This document shows, piece after piece, positions 52,699 through 63,046 of a stretch of 64,000 bases of DNA. The DNA lies in assembly GCA_964036045.1 (NCBI GenBank), contig OZ038381.1:149119596-149183595 (forward strand), given 5' to 3'. This DNA comes from Eutreptiella sp. 'Long Island Sound 2002' (lineage: Eukaryota > Euglenozoa > Euglenophyceae > Eutreptiales > Eutreptiaceae). Position numbers and translations under genes: made by a program. Position 1 is the first letter of the stretch, and each line of letters begins with the position of its first letter. The notes below the pieces were generated by a model. That model was given only the letters and a program-made list of their open reading frames with translations. It did no database searches and was not told the DNA's origin.

Positions 52699-54253
52699 GG
52701 CATTCGTAATGGCGCAATATCATGGCGTATCGGAGCACTCGTTGCGTGTATTGGCCATTTCTTTCAGCCATGGTAGTTTTGGGAATTGCATGCAAGTATG
52801 ACCAGCGGACTTCTCCTCTGAAACATGTAACCAAACCGGAGTCCATCCAGTGGACGTAGTGATGTCCCCCTTTCAAATGGCGAAGGTGCATTGGGACGGG
52901 ACATCTGAGGTTCAAGTCTAGCACATATTTGCCCAACGCTTCGGCATCCACATGATCCCCTATGCCCGAACCAGGCCCGTAACGGGCGACAGTCACTTGG
53001 TTTGGAGCATCGATAGAAATGCCGCGGGAGGACAATTGAAGCAAAGTTTTTTCAATGCAGGGCTCGAACTCGGGTGGTAGGTCTTCCAAACGTGTGATAT
53101 CGGTGCCATTAGCTCCCATTCCATAGCCAAAGTGCTTCAGATGTGAATGCATAGAGGTGTCCCAACTCGGTTGCAGGTGATCAAATATAGCAATGAGGCT
53201 GTCTTCTTCCTCAGCAGTGAAGAGTTCTGGAAAGTATTCGAGGCCGTCAGGGACTTTGTTGGAGGCGAAATGTGCAGGGGGCACTTTGTAGGGAGCTTCG
53301 GGGTTCTGTTCAGGCGGACGGTTGTGGTTGTCTTCGATGGTGTCAATTTTCTCGGCTATCTCTTCCCCAGGAGGGTCTTGATCTACATTGATAGCTTCGG
53401 AGACGGAGTTCACCTCAGGCACAGGATCGTGGTCGACTACGATGGTGTCGGTTTTCTCGGTTTTCTCCTGCGGCGAGGGGTCTTCATCTACATTGATGGC
53501 TTCGACGAAATTGTGATCTTTTTGGGAGTCTGAGATGGCTTTGTTCCCAACTTCTTTATTCATGTTTGGGCTGTATGGGTTGTGGGTGTGTGCTTCGAGT
53601 ATGGGAGTGAGGAGCTGTTGGTCATCTGTGTCCCCTTCGGTCTGAAGATGCATCTCTGGCGAGGGCGATGGGTGGTCGTTGCTTGGCGGTGACGGACCGG
53701 ATCTGGTTCGGCAGGGAGTGCTTGAGGTTGACTCGGAGTTGTCGGGTGCTGTAGCTCCTGAAGGAGGAAAGAGGGGTGGTGAAGGAGGGGAGGCCATGGA
53801 GGTGTCAGCGAGTGTTGGTGTCTTAGCCGTGTTGTCTTCCATGTTCCATTGGGCTATTTTGTCACGCGGGGTCGGAGGTGGTGCGTCCAGTTTCTCTTCC
53901 AGTTCCATGAGTTGGGTGACACAGGCTTGAGCCCCAAGGGTTCCTCCACATTGAAAAATGGCGATGAGGTCGTTGGGGTGTTTTTCGTCAGTGTGCGGTT
54001 TGAGGATTTTTTCCCGAGAGACATGGTCTGATTTGAGGCAACGTGCAGATATTCCCCGGTAGCTGAAGCCATGTGCCAGTAGAGCCGAGTCCCTCTTTTG
54101 ATATTTGATTTGGTATAGAGTGGCAACGTTAGATGACGTGATCACCTTGTCAATTGAGAGAAAGGGCCCTAGCAAGCCCATAACAATTTTGACCGAATGA
54201 AGAGATTCCGTCATCGGCGCGGCAACTTCAACTAAGCATGGGTCACTCGGCAT
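52691..54253 (-). CDS. LINE ORF1 with AlkB-type 2OG-Fe(II) dioxygenase domain
   Basis: 520 residues from the ATG at 54253. Farther upstream the open frame runs through the target duplication into flanking DNA, so any longer start is not part of the LINE. Residues about 18-76 (SVKIVMGLLGPFLSIDKV ... YRGISARCLKS) resemble an RRM fold. Residues about 130-320 are Pro/Ser/Asp/Glu-rich, with an imperfect repeat (EAINVDEDPSPQEKTEKTDTI and EAINVDQDPPGEEIAEKIDTI). The C-terminal 190 residues are AlkB-like: VTVARYGPGSGIGDHVD with metal ligands H434 and D436, the second His H488 in SYLHAIP, and R505 and R508 in TQRVLRYAM. AlkB enzymes remove methyl groups from nucleic acids. Here it may protect or repair element RNA; that role is inference. 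Confidence 0.85.
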   Translation of the reverse strand: MPSDPCLVEVAAPMTESLHSVKIVMGLLGPFLSIDKVITSSNVATLYQIKYQKRDSALLAHGFSYRGISARCLKSDHVSREKILKPHTDEKHPNDLIAIFQCGGTLGAQACVTQLMELEEKLDAPPPTPRDKIAQWNMEDNTAKTPTLADTSMASPPSPPLFPPSGATAPDNSESTSSTPCRTRSGPSPPSNDHPSPSPEMHLQTEGDTDDQQLLTPILEAHTHNPYSPNMNKEVGNKAISDSQKDHNFVEAINVDEDPSPQEKTEKTDTIVVDHDPVPEVNSVSEAINVDQDPPGEEIAEKIDTIEDNHNRPPEQNPEAPYKVPPAHFASNKVPDGLEYFPELFTAEEEDSLIAIFDHLQPSWDTSMHSHLKHFGYGMGANGTDITRLEDLPPEFEPCIEKTLLQLSSRGISIDAPNQVTVARYGPGSGIGDHVDAEALGKYVLDLNLRCPVPMHLRHLKGGHHYVHWMDSGLVTCFRGEVRWSYLHAIPKTTMAERNGQYTQRVLRYAMILRHYECHG

Positions 54254-54284
54254 GCGGACTGGGTCTTTCGGAAGATCGAGTTCT

Positions 54285-54302
54285 GCTGCTAAGTGATGCA
54301 CT
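54285..54302. other. LINE target-site duplication, right
   Basis: GCTGCTAAGTGATGCACT, identical to 48128-48145. It immediately follows the LINE 5' end. Confidence 0.88.
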
Positions 54303-57183
54303 GACCGGGGAGTGGCGGAATGGGGAAGCCGGGGGGGGACAGGGCTCCGAGCCCCGTGAACCCAGGGGACTCCGCCACCAGGCAGGAGGTGTGTCATGAA
54401 GTGCCCCTGACTAGGACCCGGTCAGGAGGATATCACCTGGCCCGACCAGGTGGCCCCCCGGGGCCGAGAGGCGTCTAGTACCCGCAAAATCAAACCTCAA
54501 ACCTCAAACCTGTCTGCTTTAGGTTGAGCATTTACCCGAGGACCCCCAGGGTGGTCGCTGGCAGTTCACAGAGGAGATCGAGCTCATCAACGGCCTAGGC
54601 CAGCTGGCATTCCGCATGAGGTCGCCCACCTTTGAGACCGTCATCGTGCAGCAGCAATTGCCCAGTCCGCCACCGTGCAGCAGGAAACTGTGGCCTTCAT
54701 CAGCGACCTGAGTGGAGGCGTTTGCTCGCTCGCCCGGCACACCGACGCCGGGCTGACCCAGTCTTGAACCGAGCGGCACAGCTTGCATCAGCGGGTCGGC
54801 CACCTTGACAACCAGCTTGGGCTGCTCAGTAGGTCTGGGAATGAGCTCCGGACCGAACAGCTGAGCCAACTCAGTGTCCTCCCCGCCCTCCAAGCGAACA
54901 CGGCGGCTGCGGCGGCCGCCGCCGCAGCCGCTCCCGACCTGGCAACCATCAAGGAGGCCATGGAAGTGGAGATCAAGCGCGCCGTGGAGATCCGGCTCAG
55001 CCCCTCATCAAGCGCATCAGCCAGCTGGAACAGCGAGAAGTCGAGCACCGCTGTGCTCTCCCAGGGAACGTCGACCAGCTCAAGGCCACCATGGCGTCAG
55101 CCGCCGCCGCGACCGGTTGTACCGCCGGTTCTACAACAACTCCAGCTGATCCATCCATTCGCCCGCTCAAGACAAAGCCGGCGACCATGCAGGCACAGCT
55201 GCAGCAAGTTCAGCTCACCATGGAGAATGAGCGGCTTGCGGGATCCGAGTTCAGGCAAAGCATAATTAATAGCTTAAGCCTCATGACGACCGCACCCGTG
55301 ATACCAGCTCAGCCCCCCTTGGGACCCGTGCTCCCCCATGACAGATTCTCATTGCTTTGCAGATCAGTTCAGGGGCCAAGGGGAACGCCTGACTGCCTTG
55401 GAGAATCAGATAGCAGGCTGTAATGAGCTAGTAATGGAGTTCAGGAGCCAGCTCAAGGGGTTGCAGGGTGAGGAGGTAGTTGACGAAGGGCCCCGAGAGG
55501 CCAAATTTGCCATTCATGGGGCCCATCATCATGTACATACTCAAGATTTCAGGGGCCATTCTGAAATGCCTTGTCATGTTGCTGATGTACACACTCACTT
55601 GCATGCGATGCCCCTTTCCCATGTGCATGTCATTCCACAGCCATATGTGCAATCACATGCACCACATGCAGCCATCCATGCAGCGGAGACATCAGAATTA
55701 CCCGGCTATCACCCCCCCAAGGGCCTACAGAAATGGGACCACGGGGTTATCACCCCCCCCATTTCCCCCCAGGTGGAGAATTCAGTTTCTCTGGACTCCC
55801 CCCCTGGGGATGCTCATCAGTACACCCATTAGCATCAGCCCTACTTTTCAACCCCCTCACCCCCCAAACACATCATTATTGTGCCGAGAGGCATCACCTT
55901 CAGGGACTCTACCCTCGGCACTTTGATGCTTCGGGAAATTTTGATCCCAGGGTAATCTTGAGATGGCCCCAGGACGAGGAACTTCCTAAGGTCAAACCAG
56001 TAGGGATTTCTGCCTGGGGTATGGCCTTTGCTGAAGTGCCTGATGACCCGGCCCCGAGCCCCGTGGATAACCCCACTACCTTCGACCAATTCTGGGCAAC
56101 AGCGGGGCCAGGGTCCTATGGCCATTGGGCCACCCCCCACCTGGACCCCACATCCCTTGCAGACCTGCAGCGGGCCCACCTCCGTCCCAACTGGGATCGA
56201 AGGGGTGAAACCGTGCACCAGTACCTCCTGAAATGGAGAAGATGGAAACGGTCAGTGGGGCGTGCCCTGGGTGAGGAGGCCCGGATAGTGGAAATCCTGG
56301 CCTCCATAACCCCAAAGATTGCCAGCCTCATTGAGGACCGCCATCTGCGCCGATGCCTCTCTTACAAGGAGGTAAAGGAGGAGGTGGAGAGACCAATGTA
56401 GATCTATTCAGGGATACCTACAAGAGTACTGTGGTACCGGCTCATTGCACGGCATCACAACTCAGAGGGATCTTTGAGGACAGCTGCAGGGGAGGAGTCA
56501 ACCTGGAGGACGCTAGCAAGGACTGGCTGGACGCCATCCGCCTGCACTCTGACTTGACCCGAAAGGTCATTGCAGAGATAAATAAGTGCGGCCGGTCATT
56601 TGACAATGTCCGGCTGTACCTGTTTGTGCGGGTCTACTTCCTGCAGCAGGAAAAAACAGATGAGCATCTGGCTCATCTGCGGGGGCGGCACCAGGGCTTC
56701 AAGGTGCAACAGCTGCAGGAAGGCCCCGTCGACAAGGGGTATTCCATATCGTCTGCCGTTGTCCACAACCTGCTGCAGGACCCCGATTACCCCCCCCCTC
56801 TGCACAGGCAGAGAGTGATAGCCCACCAGCGTCCCCTGACGAGGAGCTGGAAACCAATATTTTTGGGCAAAAGCTCACCAAGACCGTACCCCCCTGTAGT
56901 CTCTGTGGCTTCAAGGGACACAAGCGGGAGAGTTGCTACCGCTAGCAGCCCCACCTGTGACCGCCCGCAGGGGCCAAAAAACGGGGCCTTAAAAGAGGAC
57001 CCCCCTGCAAAAGCTGTGGCAGCACTGGGCACACACCGGTTCAGTGTTGGAAACTCCTTCCACACTTGACGCCGCAGCCAAAGAAAGCTGCCAAATCCCC
57101 CCTGAAGCAAAGCTAGAGGCGCGAGCGGACGCAACCTGGCATAGGCCCGCTCACAGGATGCCCAGGGTACCCCAGCCCGAAGG
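54303..57183 (+). pseudogene. Gypsy-like element D: gag with two zinc knuckles
   Basis: Gag-like sequence in several frames. A region near 54780-55260 (QLGLLSRSGNELRTEQLSQL, IKEAMEVEIKRAVEIRL) and one near 55190-55290 (MQAQLQQVQLTMENERLAGSEFRQSI) look like coiled coils. The frame 55338-55832 continues with ENQIAGCNELVMEFRSQLKG and a His-rich stretch. The capsid-like part is in 55733-56401 (FDQFWATAGPGSYGHWATPHLDP, ETVHQYLLKWRRWKRSVGRAL) and 56353-57069. Two CCHC knuckles follow, in yet other frames: CSLCGFKGHKRESC at about 56900 and CKSCGSTGHTPVQC at about 57010. Element order and knuckles indicate an LTR retroelement. The left 220 bases (54303-54520) are GC-rich, with AAACCTC repeated three times near 54490; no LTR pair was found. 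Confidence 0.6.
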
Positions 57184-58384
57184 TTGACTGCCAGTGGGGT
57201 GAAAGTCCTGCTGAACTGGGGTATCAAGAAAACCTTTGAGTATGGAATCTACCGGTGGCATGAACCACAATGGGGACACCCCCTTATCAGGGTGGATGGT
57301 AGGGCAGTGGTTCCTGTGGCCATCCTGAGCACGGTAATAGAAGCAGAGCACTACTTTGCACATCGAGGTGCCCCCAAAACCCTCGAACTGATCAAGGGAC
57401 AGTCTCCGTAATCTGTCCGACGATGACCTCCGGGACAGAGTGAAGGAGGTTGTGGATGCCCTGTGTGGAGTGTGCACAGTCCAAGGCATAAAGGGGCCCA
57501 CATCTCGACTCATGTGAGCCCTTCCCCGTGCCCTGCTATCCTTTCGCATCAGTGGCCATGGACTTTGTATCTCTGCCTGAAGTTGAACATCCTGAAATAA
57601 GTGTGAAGTCGGATTATGTGATGGTTATCGTGTGTTGTGTGACGGGTCATATCCTGGCCATCGAATGTAGATAAGAGGGACTGACGAACCAAAAAGCCGC
57701 TGCCCTATTTCTGCACTATTGTGCTTTTTTTACGGGGATGCCCAGGGAGATACGTTCTGATAATCAGTCAATCATCTCCTCGGAGTTCTTCTACGCCCTG
57801 TGTGGTCTTGCTGGCACCACTCAGGCCAAATCTGTAGTGTATAGATCACCGAGTAATGGGCGTGCAGAGCGGGCAGTCGACCCTAGTATCAATGCCTAGC
57901 GGCTATACTTAGTGTTCTGCAAGCTGGACTGGGAATATGCCCTGCCATTTGCCCTGTTGGGTCTGAATGACCTACCGGGCCCCAACGCACCCTACTCACC
58001 GCGGCGGCTGGTTTTTGGCCGGGACCATAACGGGTTTGGTGAGATACCGCCCCTGACTGTGGATACCGGGACAGAGGATGCGACCGAATACTTCTGCAGG
58101 GCTCAGGAGGAACACCAGCTCATCCAATCAGAGTTGGTTGACCTCCATGCCTGAGAGTACCAGGCCTTCCTCAAAAACCACCCCTCTCTGCAGTTTAAGG
58201 AGGGAGACCGCGTATGGGTGCAAAATAGGATCAACCAGCCTGGCCTACATCCCCAGCTGGACAGGATATGCCAGGGCCTTGCAGAGATCCTCCGTAAGGT
58301 TTCCACGAATACATACTTAGTAAACCTGAGCGGTAAGGAGGTCATTCTGCTGGTGGGAAGGCTAAAGTCCTATATACCCCGATG
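57184..58384 (+). pseudogene. Gypsy-like element D: integrase
   Basis: Follows the zinc knuckles with no room for protease, RT or RNase H, so an internal deletion removed them. The N-terminal zinc region is EAEHYFAHRG ... CGVC. Core: Asp in SVAMDFVSLPEVEH, Asp in GMPREIRSDNQSI, Glu in SPSNGRAERAVD. Then LKLDWEYALPFALLGLND-type sequence and a C-terminal FKEGDRVWVQNRIN and NLSGKEVILLVGRLKSYIPR. Stops interrupt the frame at about 57672, 57897 and 58152, and frameshifts occur near 57410-57540. The motifs are those of Ty3/gypsy integrases. There is no chromodomain. Confidence 0.75.
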
Positions 58385-59036
58385 AGATGGTGTTGGTTCC
58401 CCCCTCGATCATTAATCTGAGCGTCAGGACCTCCACGTTGACTCCTATGTCGTCAAAGATGTCCTGGACCATGCGTATAGGTGTAAAGTTCAAGGGAAAC
58501 CAAGAAGGTCCAAACAGCCCTTCGAGGGCGGCACACCCTAGTTGAAGGTCTAATGCCGGGATTTTGACCCGCCCGAAGTACATGATGTCACTCTTTTCCT
58601 GCATGACATCAATTAAGACTGGCTGCACTACAATCAGTGGCACCACATCACAGTGACCACTGATTCCCTCAGGCAAATCAAGCTGTGGTTGGACCGACTG
58701 TTCAGGGCCAGAGATACCTCAGAGGGAAGAAGAGAGAGAGGGAAACACCATAGATGCCACCTGACTTACTGCCCACTGAAGGCCATAAAACGGCTCAGGG
58801 GCTGCAGGGACATCCATGCCGATGTCAGAGGGTGTAGAATCTGCCTGATTCAGACCTAAACTAGAAAGCAGGCAGGACAGTTTATAGACACCCTCAGGCT
58901 GGGCATCAGGACAGCAGGTCTGAAGTACCTCCCTTTCCTTCTCCTCCTGGGATATCTTTGGACTTGACGCCTTGGGGTATCTCAGAGTCCTGAAATGCAT
59001 CGCACGTGGGCGATGCGGGGCAGCAGTTGGGGTCAT
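58362..59036 (-). pseudogene. Unrecognised minus-strand ORF remnant
   Basis: One frame of about 224 codons interrupted by a single TGA at 58719. It reads as ordinary globular sequence (CCPDAQPEGVYKLSCLLSSLG, GISGHCDVVPLIVVQPVLIDV, IMYFGRVKIPALDLQLGCAALEGLFGPSWFPLNF, VQDIFDDIGVNVEVLTLRLMIEGG) with no low complexity. I do not recognise the family. Its C-terminal end overlaps the end of the D integrase by a few codons on the opposite strand. It could be part of another truncated element. Confidence 0.3.
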
Positions 59037-59309
59037 GTACCTGGATTTGCTCGGAGTGGCTCTGATGTAGAGTGCCGGCCAATACAGTGAACTCCAGCGC
59101 TCGCCAGGTCATGGGAATGGCTGTGAAGAGCTAAGTCTAAGCGGACATACTCAACAAATGAGCACATACACAGGGAAAAGTTGGACATGCATGCTGGGCA
59201 GTTTTTCCTAGGCATGAGATTCACTTGAAATTGCTTGCGCGAATTCGACAGAAAAGAGCCGCCGAGCGTCGACGGAATCTCGACCATCTATACTACTAGG
59301 GACTGAGTA

Positions 59310-60925
59310 GTCCCCAAACAATCCAAAGTTGGAACAAAAGCTCCATGGTAGTGGCTCTCCATGGTCACCACAAGTGAGGACATGAAATTCAAAGGTTGAA
59401 AATGAAGCTAAGCTTTTTGATGCTCAAAGTGGCTACATGGCCGCAAATAATACAAAAAAACAGGAAATGCAAACTACACACATACTCGATCATGCACAAC
59501 CAGAAATGGGGTTCCAACACTCAGCGGGCTACGAGAACGGAGCCCGGACAGTGAGCCAATGATTCGGTAAAAGTGAGCGAAAATTTATATGAAAATCACC
59601 TTCTGAAAAGAGCTTGAAATGATTCAAAATACTTTACAAGAAGAAGATGATTGAGGCTCGAAGCAAGTCAAACCCTTCTATATCTCAGAAGTATGCATCA
59701 AGTACATACGAAACAAGTCTTGACGTGACTTCCGGCTCCACGATATCTTAGAGATATCATGTCAACGTTTGAGCACATAACAAAACGTGTGCTCACAACT
59801 AAGTCATGCTAACTTGATCTAGTGCTTAGTCACCGCCTCGAAATGCATTTTGAACAACACATATGTGCACTGGACACATGAACAAACATGCATGTCGACA
59901 AATTAGCGCGACTTGACACAATGGCATCGCACACAAAGCTGTCAAAGTGGGTCCATACGAGGGCCAAGAATGGCTCTCGGTGGCCATGGATGGCAGCCCC
60001 ACCATGCATGTCTTGACCCACCATTGTTTTAAAGTGAATTCCAAACGTCAGAAAAAATTGACCCAAAGTGTTTTTAGGTCTGTGTACACCATGGGAAGAG
60101 GAATATACCTTTCTTTTCATGCATCCATTCGTGGTATTCTTGCAATCCTATTTTTATGACTCAAAGTCAATAAATGACTCATAACTTCAAATCTACTTCG
60201 ACGTCACAAGCTTACTTAATATACAATTCGAGTAGACACTTGTTGATTTCCGATGCATTTTACTTTAAAGGTGACCGAAGCAGTGGGTTAAACATATGCC
60301 CTGGTGACCCTATGAAATGCATCAAAATGGCATGCCATGACTCCCCAAATGAAGGGCAAGCGGAAACAGAGGCACTGTAAGGTGCAAGCGAGGCTCCTTG
60401 ACCTACTCAGCATCTGATTTTGCCTGGGCATCATATCAATGCCCAGTTTTCGATTTTTACCTCACCACTTTGCGGTTTTTGGATTCCGCTGTAGAATTAT
60501 GATATTGAATGAAGCAACAGTGAAGTCAAGTCATGGTCGCAGGACTTTGTTAAATTTCCGTAGAGGCCAGTTCATGGTTCCGCTTTTTTGGTCGCACGGG
60601 CGCCGAGTGGCGGTAGTCACGCGAACCGGCGCAGCGCCGGTTCACGCAGCCACCGCAGCCAACACCCAGGTCCTGTACCTTTTCGAATTTGAGGGAGATT
60701 CTCCCACAAATATGAAGGGATTGTAATTCCCTATCGATCGACGCAAAAAACAAAAAAAATGCGCCTAGTCCCCTGAAGTTTCCAAAACATTTCGGGTTTC
60801 AGGGAACTTGGGATGAGGACTTGTTGTGCAAAACAAAGTACAGTTTTTGACCTCAAGAGGGGCGGGTAAAGGATGAGTACCAGAGGACATAGGCAGGGGT
60901 TCTAGGGGGTTGTCTGACAACAAAC
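59310..60925 (+). repeat. Dispersed repeat family R, copy 2, uninterrupted
   Basis: Colinear with 39707-40372 plus 42362-43285 and lacking the hAT-like insertion, so it shows the pre-insertion state. It ends CTGACAACAAACAC, matching CTGACACCAAACAC at 43280. No coding motif was found. Confidence 0.75.
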
Positions 60926-61065
60926 ACGCGTGGATAGGGGTTCTTCCTTTATCTTGCCTTTTCTGGTTGGGTTTCTTCGTGTGTGCGTTTGGGTACAGGA
61001 TGCGGGGTTGGTGGTGAGTGGGTGTGGGTACGTGTCGGGGTATGGGTTTCAACCTAATCCCACAT

Positions 61066-61240
61066 TTCCTGGCTGAGTTTGTGGCATGTGTGTTTGGTTA
61101 TGAGTTCCTGCTGTACCCCGCAATTCCTGGCCTGGATTCGTGGCGTGTGTTGCGGTACGGCTTTCACTTGAAGCCCGCCTTTCTCGGCTGGGTGGTGTCT
61201 GTTGGTCGGTGTTTCCTGCCCTTCCTGGCTGAGGCATGTT
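61066..61240. repeat. 57-bp degenerate tandem repeat
   Basis: TTCCTGGCTGAG, TTCCTGGCCTGG and TTCTCGGCTGGG start at 61066, 61124 and 61181, each followed by a GTGGCRTGTG-type or related G/T-rich stretch. A further partial unit lies near 61222. Related sequence at 60961 begins TTCTGGTTGG. Confidence 0.6.
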
Positions 61241-61725
61241 TCTACCTTGTGTGGGGTCGGTGGTCCCTCGCCAGTCTTGCCGGAGAGCCCTGTCGGTTGC
61301 AGTGGTCTACCACAGATCGTGGAGGAGGGCACTGTGGTTGCCCGTCCCTGCCCATGTTGGGGGGCTGCCGCCGTCTGTGGGGCTTAGCCCACGCAAACTG
61401 CACCCCCTTTCCGAAGAGAAGGACCTAAAAAATGACCGCCGGAAAAATATTTTTTTTCCGACATTTGCAGCACACATGACTCAGATACCACCGACAAAAT
61501 ACACTTTTACCCAATTTGCTGCTTTTTTCCACTTTTTGTTAATTAAAATAAACTATTATTTTGTCTGATTTGAAGGGTGTGGTTTACCAATCTTGTCGTT
61601 TTTGTATTTCAAAACCCAAATGGTGCGTGCCTGTTCGGGAGCTCATTTTCAAAAATGACATTCTGCGGGTCTCAAGTTGCACCTATGTTTGTCCTGCGAA
61701 AAAAGTTGCTTTTTTTTGTCCCTGA
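61241..61725. other. Stretch without recognisable gene
   Basis: GC-rich to about 61430, then AT-rich with T and A runs. No supported ORF. Confidence 0.45.
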
Positions 61726-61726
61726 G

Positions 61727-61744
61727 TGCACGAGGCCTCACGCA
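61727..61744. repeat. Palindrome family member 1 (diverged)
   Basis: TGCACGAGGCCTCACGCA, differing at two positions from the perfect form at 62740-62757. Confidence 0.6.
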
Positions 61745-61751
61745 CTCTAGG

Positions 61752-62465
61752 TCATGGAAACAATTGTGTACAGAAGGCATCAAAAACAGGACAGGAAGTG
61801 CACAACATACAAACGCTGAAATAAAAGCTCGGCAAAAATGTACAAGCCCTTAAGGGCATACAATTGCATTCACGTCGAAGGCAAGTGCGCGAGGCGTCGT
61901 GCACACATGACTGCAAAAAGAGGCAAAACACTTGGGTTAATGGTGACTTATTTCTTCTTCGGTCCCGCAACCTTAGCCAACCTGGAACCCAGGCCTCTTG
62001 CCAACGCACTTGTCCCACTTGGAGAGGCAACGGTACCACGCGACGGCTGTGCACCAGAACGCGAGGGCAGCTTGAACTCTGCACTGGCGGTGCAGGAGTC
62101 TTCGCTTTCTTCTTCGGCTGTTCCTTACCAGATTCGGGGCTTGCATCGAAGTGAGCGGCGGGTGCCCGCTTGCGCTTCTGCTGGGTCTCCAGTACTTGCT
62201 CCGGATCCTCTTCTTCCTCCTCCTCGTCGGCATCGTCGTCGTCTGATTCGTCGGGCTTGTCCGATTCCTTCTCTTTTTCTTTTGCCTGCTTCTTGCTACC
62301 CGAGGGGGTTCCCTTTCCGGCTGCAGTACCCTGAGTTGGTATAACTTTGGCAGTCTTCTTCACCTTGGCTTGCATGGGCAAGGTGGGTGCAGGCGCAACA
62401 GGCTCAGTGTCCGCAGCAGGGGCCTCAGTCACGACATCTTCCTTGACGGCCTCTGAAGCATGCAC
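61752..62465 (-). CDS. Candidate host gene: acidic and Lys-rich nuclear protein
   Basis: Reads MHASEAVKEDVVTEAP, then a Lys/Ala/Pro-rich part (KVKKTAKVIPTQGTAAGKG). An acidic run DESDDDDADEEEEEEDPEQ is followed by QQKRKRAPAAHFD and EQPKKKAKTPAPP, which look like nuclear localisation signals. After about residue 130 the frame becomes Cys/Arg-rich and unconvincing. In another frame the sequence continues as SRSGAQPSRGTVASP to LGSRLAKVAGPKKK and stops at about 61948, a more natural end for a histone-tail-like protein. A frameshift or splice near 62090-62110 is therefore likely. An in-frame stop precedes the Met by about 25 bases, so an upstream exon is possible. No family was recognised. Confidence 0.4.
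   Translation of the reverse strand: MHASEAVKEDVVTEAPAADTEPVAPAPTLPMQAKVKKTAKVIPTQGTAAGKGTPSGSKKQAKEKEKESDKPDESDDDDADEEEEEEDPEQVLETQQKRKRAPAAHFDASPESGKEQPKKKAKTPAPPVQSSSCPRVLVHSRRVVPLPLQVGQVRWQEAWVPGWLRLRDRRRNKSPLTQVFCLFLQSCVHDASRTCLRRECNCMPLRACTFLPSFYFSVCMLCTSCPVFDAFCTQLFP
61886..61903. repeat. Palindrome family member 2 (diverged)
   Basis: TGCGCGAGGCGTCGTGCA, a diverged form of the same 18-base palindrome. Confidence 0.55.
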
Positions 62466-62736
62466 CTGCTGGTGCCCTTCATGCCCTCAGTTGCTGTCCG
62501 AAACCATGAAACCATGGAATGCCACGTTGAAGCCACTCTTCCTTAGGCGGCTCAAGGTGCATGGTCAAAAACAAAGGAAAAGGTAGGAAAATGACAGCTT
62601 TCCATAGGCATAAAAAAAATAGTTGTTTTGATGAATATTTTAAAATCGTCGCAAACAAGTATGGCGTAATAAATATTTCTAAAAGAATGACGTGTCCCAT
62701 GGGCAAGACAGGGAGAAGTATTATTTGGTGACCATT

Positions 62737-62760
62737 CCTTGCGCGAGGCCTCGCGCAAGG
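62737..62760. repeat. Palindrome family member 3 (perfect)
   Basis: The core TGCGCGAGGCCTCGCGCA is extended by CCT and AGG to a perfect 24-base palindrome. Confidence 0.85.
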
Positions 62761-62968
62761 ACGTTCATTTGTGTCAGATGATTTTGCTACAGCACGACGC
62801 ATTAGGCAGGTTGTCGAAAAATGGAACCCTGTCGTATTTATACACGTAACTTAGTACCATTATCAGGATTGCGTGATAGGGATGGATCTATTAACGAATA
62901 AACTGCAACAATGGTGTACCCAAGAATCTTGAAAAGTATAAATGTTCCGGAACCAACTGCAGTTTCAA

Positions 62969-62984
62969 GCGCGAGGCCTCGCGC
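62969..62984. repeat. Palindrome family member 4
   Basis: GCGCGAGGCCTCGCGC, perfect over 16 bases, flanked by CAA and ATGG. Confidence 0.85.
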
Positions 62985-63022
62985 ATGGAACGGCGCATGA
63001 GAAACATTAAAGTTTCGGTGAT

Positions 63023-63046
63023 CATTGCGCGAGGCCTCGCGCAATG
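63023..63046. repeat. Palindrome family member 5 (perfect)
   Basis: The core TGCGCGAGGCCTCGCGCA is extended by CAT and ATG to a perfect 24-base palindrome. It lies 40 bases from member 4. Confidence 0.85.

Larger units (their letters stand above)
48146..54284 (-). mobile_element. APE-type LINE with AlkB domain in ORF1
   Basis: A 6.1-kb minus-strand non-LTR retrotransposon between two copies of an 18-bp target duplication. Order from 5' (54284): 31 bases, ORF1 (RRM-like region, acidic low-complexity linker, AlkB domain), ORF2 (APE endonuclease, RT, RNase H, Cys-His finger, Pro-rich tail with PIP-like motif), a 3' untranslated part of about 0.8 kb, and a poly-A tail read as TTTTTTCTTTTTAACTTTT at 48146-48164. 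ORF1 is intact; ORF2 has several frameshifts and one in-frame stop. The long clean target duplication and the tail show ordinary target-primed insertion. Confidence 0.9.

Noticed and set aside
54254-54397. 48-residue N-terminal extension of the LINE ORF1
   Set aside because: It is encoded by the target duplication and flanking DNA, outside the LINE.
54470-54520. LTR of element D marked by AAACCTC repeats
   Set aside because: No matching copy after the integrase; three short repeats alone do not define an LTR.
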